DNA of 64,000 nt. Source: Fasciolopsis buskii. Its lineage: Eukaryota; Platyhelminthes; Trematoda; Plagiorchiida; Fasciolidae. Where the stretch lies: positions 110,605 to 174,604 of the forward strand of contig LUCM01005137.1 of NCBI GenBank assembly GCA_008360955.1, written 5' to 3'. Below the pieces are notes generated by a model. It was not told the origin of the DNA and made no database searches. It saw only the letters and a list, made by a program, of their open reading frames with translations. Shown here in pieces: positions 1 through 12,329 of the stretch (the stretch's first letter is position 1; each line of letters starts with the position of its first letter). A program made the translations under genes and the position numbers.

Positions 1-79
1 TAGGGGTCCAAAAGACACAACATTAACTGCCAGATATGGCTGTCCGATGTAGAACTGATTTTGAAATCAGTAAAATATT

Positions 80-310
80 CTCACTAGAATTTCTTTTGAA
101 TCGTTAGAAGCGTGAATGGATGATAAGCCCATTTAAGAATCCATTCACACTCTTAATGACTCAAATGAGATTCTAGTGAGTACCGAGAAAGCAGTGCACT
201 AGAACTGGGCTGGTTAGACAGGAGTGTACAGGGTTCGCAAAACTGAAGAGTGGCAATAACTGCAAAACCGGTCGTGTGATTTCGGGGAAAGAAGAAAAAA
301 GAGTAAAACG
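80..310. repeat. Foldback repeat family, copy A (hairpin plus right arm)
   Basis: Positions 80-120 and 140-180 are inverted copies, 34 of 41 positions pairing, around a 19-nt loop; the ends read CTCACTAGAAT and ATTCTAGTGAG. The right side continues to about 310 and matches the right arm of the long inverted repeat at 12543-12740: shared blocks include AAATGAGATTCTAGTGAG, TGGCAATAAC (251-260), an AACCGGTC block and TAAAACG near 303-310. The left arm of this copy stops pairing before 80, so it is either truncated or invaded on that side. The family has no coding capacity that I can see. It could be a MITE-like or foldback transposon or a hairpin-RNA locus; the sequence does not decide between these. 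Confidence 0.75.
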
Positions 311-330
311 TCGTTCATAATATTTCTTTT

Positions 331-1239
331 GGTTTTGCTCTTCATTGCCAAATTTGTGCGTGAGCCTCCGAGTTAGCCATATTGGGAAAGCTCTTTTGGT
401 TGGAACTTCTTATGGCCGTGAAAAAATGGTCGTTTTTCCAGTTCCTGCTGGAGGCTTTGACTTTTGGGCGCGAAAAATGTAAGTAATTTTTGGCTCTTCA
501 GAACATTTTGGAATTTGGAATACTAGATGTATTTGACATACTCTTGATAATTCCGACTGAAACTATGCAATGTTTGCACAGGGATTAGTCAAAGATTACA
601 TAAAAGCTATAAATTGGTAATACAGACCAAAATACGAAATGTTCATCTAACTTTCTGAGAAATTTTAAGAAATTAGGTTCAAATTGCACACGGCAATGTC
701 ACCTAGTATTTGTACAGTCGCTGGCTACGTGCGAATCTGAGATACTTTACCAACATGTCTGCCTAATACTTGGAAACGGGGCATAATCTTTGCTAGAGAA
801 ACGTAGACCAGTTGATTTTTGAAGTACCTGAAAAATGTTGGTATGCACGTATGGAATGGGGGATAGACCCATGCCAGTATGATTGGTGAGCAAAAGACGT
901 AACTGATGCAGGACGTTCAAAAAGCTGGCAGTTGCTATCATGCTTGGAACTGACTCCCGTGTCATCTGCGTATTTGAATATATTAGATTGTCTCCGGTAT
1001 TGAAGTACGGTTCATTAAAAGAAAAGAGAAGACCGAAGGTAATGGCCTTCTGAGATATACTGATATACATAGGAAGGAAATAAGATAATTCACCATTAAG
1101 ATCAGTAGACTGGATTCTATCAGCCAAATTCTTCCGCTGTCGTAGCAAAGAACGTGGAGTCTAACCAGAGATTTATAAAATGTACGAAGGTTCTCATGCA
1201 CTACTCTAGTTGAAACACTTATCCAAATGAAAAAATACA
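331..1239. other. No supported feature
   Basis: AT-rich sequence. A minus-strand open frame of 133 codons (747-1148) shows no motif I recognise, no convincing splice context and a composition unlike a conserved protein. It is treated as a chance frame. Confidence 0.5.
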
Positions 1240-1690
1240 AACCAGAAGATTCGACGATGCTATAAAGAGTCGGATTTCTTCAGCAGTAGTAGTTTTGCTG
1301 ATGGACTTATTTGAATAAGAAACATACGCATGCTCGCTGAAATTTAAGGGACTTGGAAAGTATTTGGATGTACGAATAATGGTAGATACCACAGTCATAT
1401 CAGAAACGTTAGCATTCAGTCGACGTTTTGGCTACTGCTATAGACTTTTATAACTGACCAGTGAACAACTATCAATTTCGGAAAATGTTATCCGTGGTAA
1501 CATAAATATTGTCGAATTTACAACTTTCCAGACAGCATTTTGCCATCCACTTTGGAACATTTACAGATCACAGCTGATCCCACTCGAGAAATGAAAAAAA
1601 ACAGTCAATTAGTTCTCGTTCAACAAGAAGGGTTTTCTAGAAGCTGTACAAATGACCCGATAGCGTGATACAATGCCCACTACAGTTATT
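1240..1690. repeat. Dispersed repeat R2, copy 1
   Basis: This stretch aligns collinearly in the same orientation with 6178-6545. Shared blocks are CGATGCT, TCGGATTT.TTCAGCA, GTTAGCA.TCAGTCG followed by GGCTACTGC, ACTATCAAT, and GGTTTTTCTNG followed by a GATAGC block. Copy 1 carries roughly 85 extra bases near 1500-1590 that copy 2 lacks. No reading frame is shared between the copies, so it looks like an old non-autonomous interspersed element of unknown class. Confidence 0.65.
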
Positions 1691-4600
1691 CACTGTGCTT
1701 CCAATTCAACAAGATGTCTGAAAACGATAGAGGGTTCTAATGATTTTGATCATTAAGTTAGAGTGCACCTGCTCGTTTTTCCAAACTGCCCCAAGTTACA
1801 AGGACCGAACTGTTCTTCTAAATTATGCAAAGCGAAAATAATAGCCGACCGATTAATCGACATATTTGGTCTGTCAGCCGATCGTTCGGTCTAACTTCTT
1901 GGAGTTGCACCCGGCCCAATTTAATTTCTTACCATAATCTGATTCCTTCGACTTTTCTGCCACCGGAAGTGGTCTTCACTCGTTTGAGTAAGGCAGGAAC
2001 ACGTCAGTGTTAATAACGAAAATCTAACAGGTGGCAGTTCTACAGCAGGGAATTTTGTTTATTTCGAGATGTACTACGGCTTTACCGATTAAGACTGCGC
2101 GATTAACCTTGATACGATGCCTTCGAAAGATGCTGATTTGCTTACCGCGATAACTCACACAGTAGACCTGCATAAGGCTGATTGAGTAAGTTGGAAACTA
2201 TCATCTATTTGATACCTAGATGCAAATAATGAAGTCCTGATAAATACTGTTTAGTTTTTCAATAAGTATGCATCGTTAAAAGACTTTTTTCTTCCGTGAC
2301 AAATTTAACTGGCACAATGAACCGTCTTACTTATCTCAGATCTGCTTCGCATAAATAAGGCCATGTGTGTATTCCATACCTCCTCCCTTAAATTTCGCCT
2401 TCAGCTTTAAATGTAACGCAGAATAGTTTGTATAATTCTCCCCGATTCTGCTTCGACGGTAATTCATCGCCAGAAAACTTTGAAAAAAATTATCCCCGCC
2501 TCAAACGTAAATTCAAGGTAGTCCGAAGACTTGATATTTCATTATTTCAGAATAATAGTCCCCGCGATTGCTTAGCGGTCAAACTGTTTTATAAGTGACA
2601 TCACGATATTGCTGATCCTTTACGGACAAGTGCTATACGCAACTGTCCAAAGGGTTACTTTATAAATCAAGGCATCACTCGGAAACCAAGCCTCCAGGTA
2701 GAATTAGTTTTCCGTCACATTGATTTGGTTGAAAAAAATACTGGGCACATTTGACTTTTGCAATCATCCCCTATCATTTATTTTCATCTCAATGCAACAG
2801 TATTTATTTGACTGTAAGTTAGGATGGTGGTAAGGGAATGTTATAGTGCAATAATTAGGTGCGCATATCTTGAGATACCAGGTAGTCTTAGACCCTACCT
2901 AGAAAAACCATTGCAGCCAGCTTTATCCATCCCTCTTTATTGAGGCGTGAAAGTCCGTATGAGAAAATGTTAGGGAAGATTGCAGTGTACACTCCCGACA
3001 ACCAAAAATCACATTGGCCTAGCTAACGCTAAGAAGATTGTGCATGGTTCTGCATCCTTTTTTTGTGTTTGTTCTTTTACCGGTTCCCGGGTGACAACGG
3101 AGTGACTGCACTATCAGGGGTCTTGCAAAATACACCCCTGTTCAGCATCCAGCGGATTTGGAGACCGGGAGACTTAAATTGATCAAAAATGTAATTAATC
3201 TAAATCCACTCGTTAGAAATCACACTGTAGACTTATTTGAGGCTTACTCCCTCATATATAGGGTCTGGGATCGGCCCTAAAGAGTTGTGGGATGCTGAAG
3301 CTTGGGTACAGTTTAAGCGATCTGGATCGATCCAAGGAAGCACACCTCTGTGCTGGGCGTGAAATCAGTTTGTGAAAGGACCTGAGGTACCCTGACGACT
3401 AACTATTAGATGACGCGCAAAAATGAGAAAGTCAGCCATCATTGGCCGTGGCAATCTTTTCAGGCTGGCTTCACAAAATATACGAGCTCCTGAATACCCA
3501 TCATACCTTTCTTTAGTCGATATCTCTCACTTGTGTCGCACACTATGCTTTGTTGGGATTAGCTTGAAACAGTTCAGGACGAAACTGTCCTTTGCTCTGG
3601 CCCTCAACAGTTTATTTCTCCCACTCGAATAGTGAAAAATATATGTTGTGCAGTACAGTTTGGATCACATCCCAACCGATGCTATTTCCTCTTCATTTTA
3701 GAGGCTTCCGAAATCCATTTGCTAAAACGAACCCTCTAGTGTATCTCGAAGTCCAGTTTGAAGAACAAAATCTAGATTCCACGGAACAGTATTAATCCCT
3801 TGTTGCAAATGTGCTATCTTATTTCTTACCTAACACTATTTAACCTCTCATTTCAGCTTCCAACGCCGAAATTATTGTTTTATAAGGACATAAAATTTGT
3901 CATCCAATAAAATCGCTGGTTTGTTCTGAAATACACACTGAACTATCTCAAGTGGATATCTCTCTGGTTGTTTTGATCATGTATATTCGATGTATCAAAG
4001 TTTATTGAAGGATCTCATGCACTTTAGTTGGGAACAACGAGTGTAAAGGCCGCGAGGGGAGGGGTGAGTCATATAGACTTTAGGTTAGCGTAGGAAATCA
4101 GGCAGTCGTGCTTCAGAAACATGGGTTTTCATAGAATTACTTGAGGATTATATACCACAAACATTGCAACAAACGATTCGGGCAACGATTACCCGATAAC
4201 TATTTAATTGATCTACAGTGGTAGAATATTAATCGTTGGTCTTTGAGGAGGTAAACGCATATTTCACGAGGCTAAGGGCAGGCTGGTGAAGCCAATTCAG
4301 TTATGTTGATTCACAAGCCATGGTGTTACAGAGGCTAATCACAGGTGCTGGAAAGAGCGGGAAATCCCCAAAAGTTTAAGTTTTGCTTTACCAACAGAGT
4401 GATATTTTGACCCAAAATATCAGTTTTACTTTTATATTGTTAAACCTACTGTCTGGATCATCTGCCCGTAATGCGAATTCATATGTTCGTATCTCAGCTG
4501 ATTCCTCTTTATTAGATTTTATGGATAAATCATGAAAAAGCGGCTTACACCAAACGGGTGGTCTTCTGTGGTGCCGCGCCGTAAGAAATAAAATAAGTCA

Positions 4601-6177
4601 AATAACTATTTTCGTAGTCATTATTTTAATTTCGTGATTTTTGGATTGCACAGCTAGATATAAGCAGTATAGGGAAAAATAGTGATGCTGTGTTACATAT
4701 TTCAGTGACCGCATAATCCAAAACATTCCCATATCGCGTTACGTCTCCCATTTTTCTAGGGCTGAACATCATTCACACTACAGAAGAGAATGGTACCTAT
4801 CACCTCTTAATCCCGATTGTTTCAAGAGTTGCTTTCATATCAGTTTTAGTAATCTGGTGTTATGAAGCCAAACAGCAAGTGGAACTAGAGGAAATATGGA
4901 CAAACTGTTGAACACAGAACAAAGCGGAACAGGGATGCGCTTGGATCCACCCGGTTTCCTCAAACAGGAATTTGGTTATTTGACAATTTTGATGTTTGCT
5001 TTGAAGAACGAACACATCGGTAAGCGTTATCAAAGGCCTAATGACTAAGTTATAACCACCGACTAAAACAAGTCTGCATTTTGTCCACAGATGGTTTTTG
5101 AGTCAAACGAATTAGTATTGACTAACAGGCATTTGTCTGAAGGTTTCTGAATTCTGCCATTACAAATCTAGATTTCTGCCCAAAGATAAGAGTAACCTGT
5201 GTTTTCTTATGAATGGAAAGCATCCATTCCAAACCAGTCTCTACCTGATCCAATTATGTTTAAGCTTAACTGCTACATAGACTTTGTTCTCAGTGTAGCT
5301 GCATTTTGCTACAATTTATAATTCAGTATTTTTCGAGTTGACGTCTCCTACAGTACAGACTACGTTCAGAATTTCTCGCGCACTTATCCGTGAAAGATCT
5401 ACATCAGTAATCCGCAAAGTTGCTGCGCAAATGCAAGGAAAAATGCAGTTTAACCAGTGTCTAGTCTGGTGATACATCTAGCCCGGCCCCGATAAAAAGT
5501 AAGTCTAATTAGGTTTCACAAAGATCTTGACGGGTTTTTCGAAATAAAATGAAAAGGACCTTTTTTCGAAAACGATAAAAGATTTTGAAATGGCAACAAA
5601 AAACCTGGAAAACAATGGTCAACAGTTAACTATCGTTTGTTTTTGAGTTTTTCTAACAACAAGAATGAGCAAATTTCTATTGATCATGTTGCATCTAAAC
5701 TTCTCCACGGTAGCCGACAGTTAAAGCATTCCATTAGGCGGTGGATAAATGCATATTTAATCCCGAAAGACAAATTAAACGTGAACGGTGACTGATGTGT
5801 TGTTGCTTCTATGATTGCTTATTCGTGTTTCAAAATAGCTGATTAACTGAAATATTGAAGTCTCAGTAGAATGCATCAAGACTAGTGACAGGACGCCGGT
5901 ATGTTTACAAGTAATCAAACTGCTTGTTATACCCATGAATTATTATCAGATTCAACATTTTCATTTGTCATCTATCTTGTCAACCTTTGATAGCTAGTTG
6001 ATAGTACATAAAAGCAGTGTTGTCTCTGGATGGGCATCAGAAGGTGAGTTCGAGTGAAGACGATGCCAAAAGTAGGATGTGAAATCAAGCTGGACAATCT
6101 GTAATCGAGCCTTGTAAAAAATAAGGATGTTGCGGTATATCAGCACAGTTAAGATTTAGATATAGTCACCACAACAA
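1691..6177. other. Long stretch without a supported gene
   Basis: No retroelement motif, RNA gene or convincing exon was found on either strand. A 7-bp hairpin (TAATGAT/ATCATTA) sits near 1739-1756. Two overlapping short frames at 3423-3632 and 3592-3795 are open but unrecognised. The second contains a possible acceptor (TTTTAG near 3700) before a short tail ending at 3795, which is too little to call an exon. Confidence 0.5.
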
Positions 6178-6545
6178 ACAAAAAGCACCACCGATGCTTT
6201 AGAATAAATGAAAATCGGATTTATTCAGCACTAGTCGTTTTTTTTGATGCAGTACAAGCTAATACGAATGAAACCGAGTTACTAGTTCACTGGAATAGAT
6301 GAGACCCTCAGAACATTATGAGTGAATGAATAATGCCAGTTACCAACGTGTGGTCAGGAAAGTTAGCAATCAGTCGCAGTTTCGGCTACTGCCGTGGCCG
6401 TTTTATGACCAATCAACTACTATCAATGAACAGAAATTTTGTGCATGGTAAATGAGAAAGTTTTGATCTCTGCCTTTTGTTCAAATAGACGGTTTTTCTG
6501 GTAACTACAAATGCCGCGATAGCTTAATACATTATCCGCTATTTT
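6178..6545. repeat. Dispersed repeat R2, copy 2
   Basis: Partner of 1240-1690 in the same orientation and block order. It lacks the insertion-like segment of copy 1, and its central block GGCTACTGCCGTGG is better preserved. By eye the copies are about two-thirds identical over the matched blocks, suggesting an old family. Element ends, target duplications and coding capacity were not recognisable. Confidence 0.65.
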
Positions 6546-9095
6546 TTCAACATTAACCTCGGGCAGCGAAAGTGCCATCGTCATCTCAACGGGTGATATA
6601 CAATTTGCGACTTACAAGAAAAGCTGAGCAATCCATTCCATATGATATTTCGTTATTATGATACACAAATTCAAATACGGACGCAACACATATGAATGCC
6701 ATTCTCGATACGTCGCTAGTTTCTCGCAGTTACTGTTCCTTATCCCATCTCTTGCATTACTACTCTTAGTAATAATGAATTTGGTGATTCAATTTTCTTT
6801 ATAAAGTGTGGTCGCCACTGGAATGTTGCTGCTTCATAACAATGAGACTGGGGATGCACGGATTCGAAGCGGTGGCATTGAACACCCAACGCTAAAATGT
6901 TGATTTAACGTTTATATCCGACCATTGTTGTTTGCTTCAGAACCTACCTGACATTATCTTATCGACCACCATTGAACTGAACGGATTAGACTTTTGCAAG
7001 TCTTTTTGCGGATTTACAAGGACGAGGTCCTAAATTGCTATTCCATAAGTCTGATTACGGCGGAATCATACATTTCATCTAACGTCTGATTATTTTACTA
7101 ATCACCTTCAATTTTACTATAAACCTCCAAGCAAATTTGAATATGCTGTATCTGCTGTCAATACGTTCGCCTTGTTTGCAAACATTATTGTGATTAGGTA
7201 AGATTACCTGTTATCAAAAATACAATAAAAATATAAAAAAGAGATCGAAAAGAGAGTCAGTCATTAAGAAGTGGAGAACCGTCCCGGCCGTAATTCAGAT
7301 ACTAAAGTGACGCCGTCAAAATCATGATTGGAATGTCTGGTCATTCACGCGATTAAGTCAGGTTTATTCGGAAGACTTTTCTTATTAGTATAATTAGATC
7401 ACTGTCTCGAGAGAAAAATTTGGCAACCACCATTAAGGATAGAGAACATTGGGTGAACAGTACAATAACTTAATACGCCAAACAGCACAGATTTTTATAT
7501 GCAGAGGGAAAAATAGCGACTACAAAGTTGCCACCATCCGTGACTTATCAGTACAAATAATCAGCAGCTTGTTCATCAAGAAATGGTCTTGTGTGAAACC
7601 AGAAATAATCCGATGAAAAATTTATCCTGCACGTGCAACTACTAAACTCACAGCACTAAATTGAATGTATCATTTTACGTGTTTTACAGCCTAAGATAAG
7701 CAGAATTTATTCTTGAATTCAAGAAGAAAAGTAGATCTAAAGAGTGAGTTGAATTCAACCGAATTAAACAACGCGATGCAACCTACCAAATCACGAGAGT
7801 TAAAGATTCAGGATGACATCTGACTGGGTTTTGTAAAATGTAAATCAAATATCCCTTGTTAAGAGAGATTCACATTATCTTGTCACTTGAGTGAAATACC
7901 TGGTCTGTGCTAATTTGATTGCGCCCAAGTCCGAGTAACAAACATACAACTGTGTTCATCATTTGCATGCAAAATTCCAATGGTGTGACGTCTACCTAGA
8001 AGAGGTTACGGAAACCCGAAATAATATTGCATAAAATTGCTTTAACCCCGTGGCCATTTGTGCCTTTAAACAAAGGAGTGTGGTGAATCGAGAGGTAGTT
8101 TTATTCCAGAATTCTGATGAACAAAGTCGTTTGGAATAAATTCTACGAGATTCTGGAGCATCCTATTGGCGGCTGGGGAACGATCTCGATGTTGCCGTGT
8201 ATTTCCGGATTCTAAGCGTGAAATCACACCTATTAAAGTGCCAGTGAGCAAGTGCAACCGCTTGAATTTCGAGCATGCGGATGAACGAAAGGGAAAAGGA
8301 CGAGTAGTAAGGATAGTTAACATTTCGTATTATTATTTTTAGTAGTTTACGTAAAGCAGTCTGGGAATATAATACGTTATTCAGTTGCGAGTTCAAATGA
8401 AATCACAGAGGCGTCAAATTTTGTACAGTAAACAATTGGTGTCCTATCCGGGGCAAATGCGAAGTCTGTGTAAATAGCTTTTGTATACAAAGAATCCGTT
8501 TACGTGATCGTATTGGCACTACTTTACTGAAGGCTGAAATCTTCCAGTCATTGTTGTGCAACAATGATATGAACAAGAAATGGAGTCAGCTTTGCTTTTG
8601 GTTGTTGTCTAGGTTTTCGTGACTGATGAACCGAGAGCACGATCCGGATAACAGTCCGTTGGGTTTTGTAACATTCACTTGACCAATCGCTTGGGAATCT
8701 GTTGCGACGTTATTTGTGAAATTCATCGGTTTGTGCTGCCGATATAAGCGTCGCCCCAGTTATAGGAGAGCAGATAAACAAAATGTGCATATTATGCAAT
8801 CCTTAGATTGTCTTGCTTAAGAAAGCTTTCAACGGTTAACAAAAAATATTCACATCCTATAACGTTGGTCATTTTTTCTCTATTGTCCAGTTGGATAAAA
8901 GGCATCCTGTGTTACAGTTTGTCTGATAATTACCTACTGGTCTTGATATTGATCAAGGAGTATCAAAGCCACGCCCCATTAAACGGCAAATTCAAATGAT
9001 GAGAAAACTAATTGTTGTGACATTGTCTACACGAAATTATGGACTTCCTATTTTGGATGTTAGAACAGGGCATGTAATTTTTATTCACTCCGCAG
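6546..9095. other. No supported feature
   Basis: AT-rich. A sequence resembling a pol III B box (GATTCGAA) occurs near 6862, but no matching A box or acceptor stem was found around it, so no tRNA or SINE is called. Short frames at 8066-8396 (minus) and 8808-8999 (plus) are unremarkable. Confidence 0.5.
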
Positions 9096-9185
9096 GTTTT
9101 TCGACCCTACGCTGTTTTCAATGCAGCATACACCGCATGATTAATAATGCAAGCGACCAAGACCTACTGAGCAATGGTTTACATG
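9096..9185 (+). CDS. Possible exon with a Ly-6/uPAR-like cysteine start
   Basis: A pyrimidine-leaning acceptor (ATTCACTCCGCAG) precedes an open segment encoding STLRCFQC and a further 18 or so residues, ending at a good donor (G|GTAAGC). Three-finger Ly-6/uPAR domains typically open with an L-x-C-x-x-C motif right after the signal-peptide exon, and flatworms have many such GPI-anchored proteins; this is family knowledge, not proof. The upstream signal-peptide exon and the downstream cysteine-rich exons (ending CCxxDxCN) were not found nearby, although introns could be long. At 30 codons the segment is well within chance. It may equally be random sequence flanked by splice-like dinucleotides. 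Confidence 0.15.
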
Positions 9186-10560
9186 GTAAGCAATTTGGTT
9201 TTCGCAGATAGCAAAATATACATTGTTCGAGGAGTTTGGACTCAGAGTCCGCTAATAATGCCTGGATGAATTACGTCTACTGTGATCAATGGAGGTCAAT
9301 GTCTAATCGCAGGGTTTTCCAATGCTGCCTTTCGTAGTCCTCCTTTAACATGAGGCATGCAACTGGTCCATAAGATCAGATATCAGCCAAGATGAAAAGG
9401 TTTGGCTTATTCTGATCTGTATACTAAGCGGAGATAAAACTAACTGGGTTTCTGTATCATTATTTGTTAACGAGAATAGCTAGTTTTATAAAGAAATAAT
9501 TATTACGTCACGAGATACGTTGTCTCCGTATTGGTCTTAATCTGGACTCCATCAGAAGCATAATCTCATTTTCACACAGCAGCCGTCCTACTTATCGTTG
9601 GATATATTCATACACCGAAAGCAAGAACCTAGATGAATATTTGTTGTGGACAGGATATTGACGATTATTTTGCTATGAATTACATAAGTGTCTCCAGGCG
9701 TTAGGTATGCTTAGTTCGATTCGTGAAATTTTATACCCTATTTAGGATCCAAGTACAAAGGAAAACCTAATCTCTTTTATCGTGTTACATATTAAACATG
9801 TGCTGCAGAGTGGAACGGGGATCCTGGTGATTCTGAATGTTAGAATGCAGCACCTAATACTTGATCGCTGATTTCTCTCGTTCGAGTTGCATATAGGACC
9901 GATGTTCACCTGAGAATTCACAGCTGGATAAGCTGTGATTGTGAAGCCGTCTACCAAACAAGTCGTAAATCACCATCCCGTGACTAGATGCATAGCTTTT
10001 GTCCACCGTTAGGAATCTTAACTGATCGCATTGACAGTTTTGCTTATGCTTTCAAACTTTCCAGACCGGAACATGCGGCCCTGTGTGAGACAATGCAATA
10101 TAGCATATCTGACTTAAGGTCGACTAGCTGCTGCTGTGTTTTACGTAATTTATATTAAAATCTACAAAGCTGTGAAGATTTCTCCAACAATATTTGCACT
10201 GAAGACGTCGACATAACAATTAACACCTAACCTTGCATCCTGGTGAGGAATTGCGAAAAGCGAATATTGTTTGCTCAATATTTGGAGAACACATCGGCGA
10301 AAAATAATTGTGGAGTGAAGGAATTCATTGGTTACATTGTCGGCATAGCCAAAAACGAAGTACCCGTGTGCTCTTGTGTCTGAATCACAATGGTGAATAC
10401 TATTACGCGAAGGTGGAAACCTCCTCGAATGATTGAGGCTTTATTTCCAAGTTCTGTTTTATTTTCTTCAATACCGTTATGTTCAATTCTCTAATTTTCT
10501 TATTTTTTTTCAAAATTTTGGAATGATTTATTCAGCCTGTTTGTAGTTCCTAAGACTTTT
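9186..10560. other. No supported feature
   Basis: Short frames only, including a minus-strand frame at 9742-9957. No repeats shared with other parts of the window were seen. Confidence 0.5.
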
Positions 10561-10776
10561 TTGGCAAAATATGTTATCCAGTCTGATTTTTCTTTGACGT
10601 CTATTTTCACGAGTGACAGCAGTTCACGGTACACTGGTCTGATCACTCGTCAAGCGGGCGGACACGACAAAGACTATCGATATCTAACGCCACTGTTTCC
10701 GCTTCACCTGCATAGATCTCCTAAACGTAACGGAGCAAATGCTCAAACGAGAGTTAAACGTTGTCTCAGCCGCTAA
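10561..10776 (+). CDS. Open frame upstream of a putative terminal exon
   Basis: A 71-codon open stretch encodes a polar protein rich in Ser and Arg, ending near RVKRCLSR. It lies 3 nt upstream of, and in a different frame from, the open stretch at 10780-11046. No GT-AG pair that I tested joins the two in frame; the GTAACGG donor at 10727 gives the wrong phase. It may be an unrelated chance frame or the other half of a frameshifted gene. The product is not recognised. Confidence 0.1.
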   Translation: MAKYVIQSDFSLTSIFTSDSSSRYTGLITRQAGGHDKDYRYLTPLFPLHLHRSPKRNGANAQTRVKRCLSR

Positions 10777-10779
10777 TGA

Positions 10780-11046
10780 CTGTCAAAGAAAATCCATTTT
10801 TCTTTGATTGAACCGTTAATAAACCATCATGCTATTCACGCTTGGTCGCTGGTCGTGTATCGTATTAGAAAATTACTGTCAAATTCAGATGAACGGGCAT
10901 TCTTTAGACAAATTACACATAAGCACTCGAAAATCTCTAGACTTAAATCTTTTAGGTCGCAGACAGTTATTAACCCAGCATCGTTATCCCAATTTATCCG
11001 TTTAACTGTACAAACTAGGGTGTTCGAAAGTAACCGGTCAGACTAG
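10780..11046 (+). CDS. Putative terminal exon with adjacent AATAAA
   Basis: The frame is open for 88 codons from just after a TGA at 10777-10779 to TAG at 11044-11046. It encodes a basic polypeptide with segments such as NHHAIHAWSLVVYRIRKLL and KHSKISRLKSFRSQT. A canonical AATAAA lies only 8 nt after the stop, which is why it is listed as a possible last coding exon. An acceptor TGTCAAAG ends at 10788 but has a poor pyrimidine tract. No family is recognised. A random AATAAA this close to a given stop is uncommon (a few percent) but not compelling, since dozens of frames were inspected. Confidence 0.17.
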   Translation: MSKKIHFSLIEPLINHHAIHAWSLVVYRIRKLLSNSDERAFFRQITHKHSKISRLKSFRSQTVINPASLSQFIRLTVQTRVFESNRSD

Positions 11047-11053
11047 CCAAATG

Positions 11054-11059
11054 AATAAA
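11054..11059 (+). promoter_or_regulatory. Candidate poly(A) signal
   Basis: AATAAA begins 8 nt after the stop codon at 11044-11046, followed by a T-rich stretch. Such a short 3' UTR would be unusual, and the motif is expected about once per kilobase by chance in sequence this AT-rich. Confidence 0.2.
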
Positions 11060-12187
11060 ACTATTTTTCTTGAGTGTGGATCGTTTACGTTTTGTGTTTT
11101 ACTTTATTAATTAATAAAGCCGTTAAGATATATCCTTCTTAGGAAGAAAGTTGTCCACTAAAGTACTAACTAACGATGATGGATTTGAAATTGAGACCGC
11201 TAAATTGGAACGTTACTAAGCCAACCATTTACTTGTTATTGCACTATTGATTTTCCCAGTTTATTCGGGTTTGGCAGACTGAATTTTCCAACATAGTATA
11301 TTTCTGATTGAAACATATATATATCCGAAATCATTCCGATTAAAAGTTTTGATACGGACATTATACTAGCTACTAGTGAAAAGGCCAGCAATTTTACAGC
11401 TCGTTTGGTTGTGGCACAGTCGTAATCAAAACGATCGACAAATTGAAACGATGCTAGTAATCATTCTATATTTCATCACGCGCAACTAACATGACTGCTC
11501 ACAACAGACGGTCAGTAATATGAAGTTAACACATTTTAGTCATCGAATTTAATATTTATTCTAAACGACATCATTTCATGGTTAGGTAATAAAATAAAAA
11601 GAAGCAGAAAATGTCAGTTTCTAAAGATTTCAGGGACGATAGAAGCAGAGCAATAGAATCCCTCTAAGGTTAATCAGCGATTCCTACAGGGGTACAAACA
11701 GCTGCGCGTTTGATTTATCAAGACAGCCGACAGGTGGATGATCCGGACTGCCAACATTTGTAGTCGATCGGATATCCCTACAAATTCCACAAGCAAAATG
11801 CCGCAAGGTTTTAGCAAAACAGAACGTCAGTTAAGGTCGTTCGTTGGAAACTAGTCTGGGTGGAATATTTACAGGAAAAAAATCGATTACCCGTAAATTC
11901 CGATGTGCACCTTCCCTTTTGTTTCGCTTGGTGCGTTTACAAACATTAAGTTCTTGGAATCAACTTAGTCATGTCTGACAAGCCCAAAATTCTGACTCGC
12001 CTCCATTCACCCTAGTGCAGAAAACTAAGAATGAATGAACTCTCCAAAATTTAGGTCAAAAAGTGCAAAACCGGAAAAATAAACTACATGTTCTCATAAT
12101 TAAAGATAGATACCAAAGTATGACACCGTAATAATGAATAGATCCACATGTTTTGCTTTCAGATATCACAAAACTAAAATGAATTTT
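11060..12187. other. No supported feature
   Basis: AT-rich spacer up to the foldback cluster. No frame, fold or repeat stood out. Confidence 0.5.
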
Positions 12188-12255
12188 CTCACTAGAAACT
12201 CAGATGAATTATAAAGAGTGCGGTTGGATGACAAGTCTAGTTAAGACTTAATTAG
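12188..12255. repeat. Foldback family, extra half-hairpin
   Basis: The segment starts CTCACTAGAA and continues through a GGATGACAAG block, matching the left arm and loop of copy A (80-139: CTCACTAGAA, then GGATGATAAG). Its right arm is missing or badly eroded after about 12235. It lies 75 nt from the complete long inverted repeat, so the locus holds one and a half copies in series. Confidence 0.55.
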
Positions 12256-12329
12256 TGACTCGTCGGAGGATTTTCTTCGGTTGGATAAGACTAACCTTCA
12301 GAAAAGGGATAAAAGGCCCGAAAGCATTG

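Noticed and set aside
747..1148. 133-codon minus-strand open frame
   Set aside because: No recognisable domain, and length is not significant for this composition.
3700..3795. Short tail containing NPLVYLEVQF, reminiscent of the start of cyclophilins (NPxVxFD)
   Set aside because: Only a few residues match, the rest of the fold is absent, and it ends in a stop within 20 codons.
6855..6900. tRNA or SINE suggested by a B-box-like GGATTCGAAGC
   Set aside because: No A box, acceptor stem or anticodon arm could be drawn around it.
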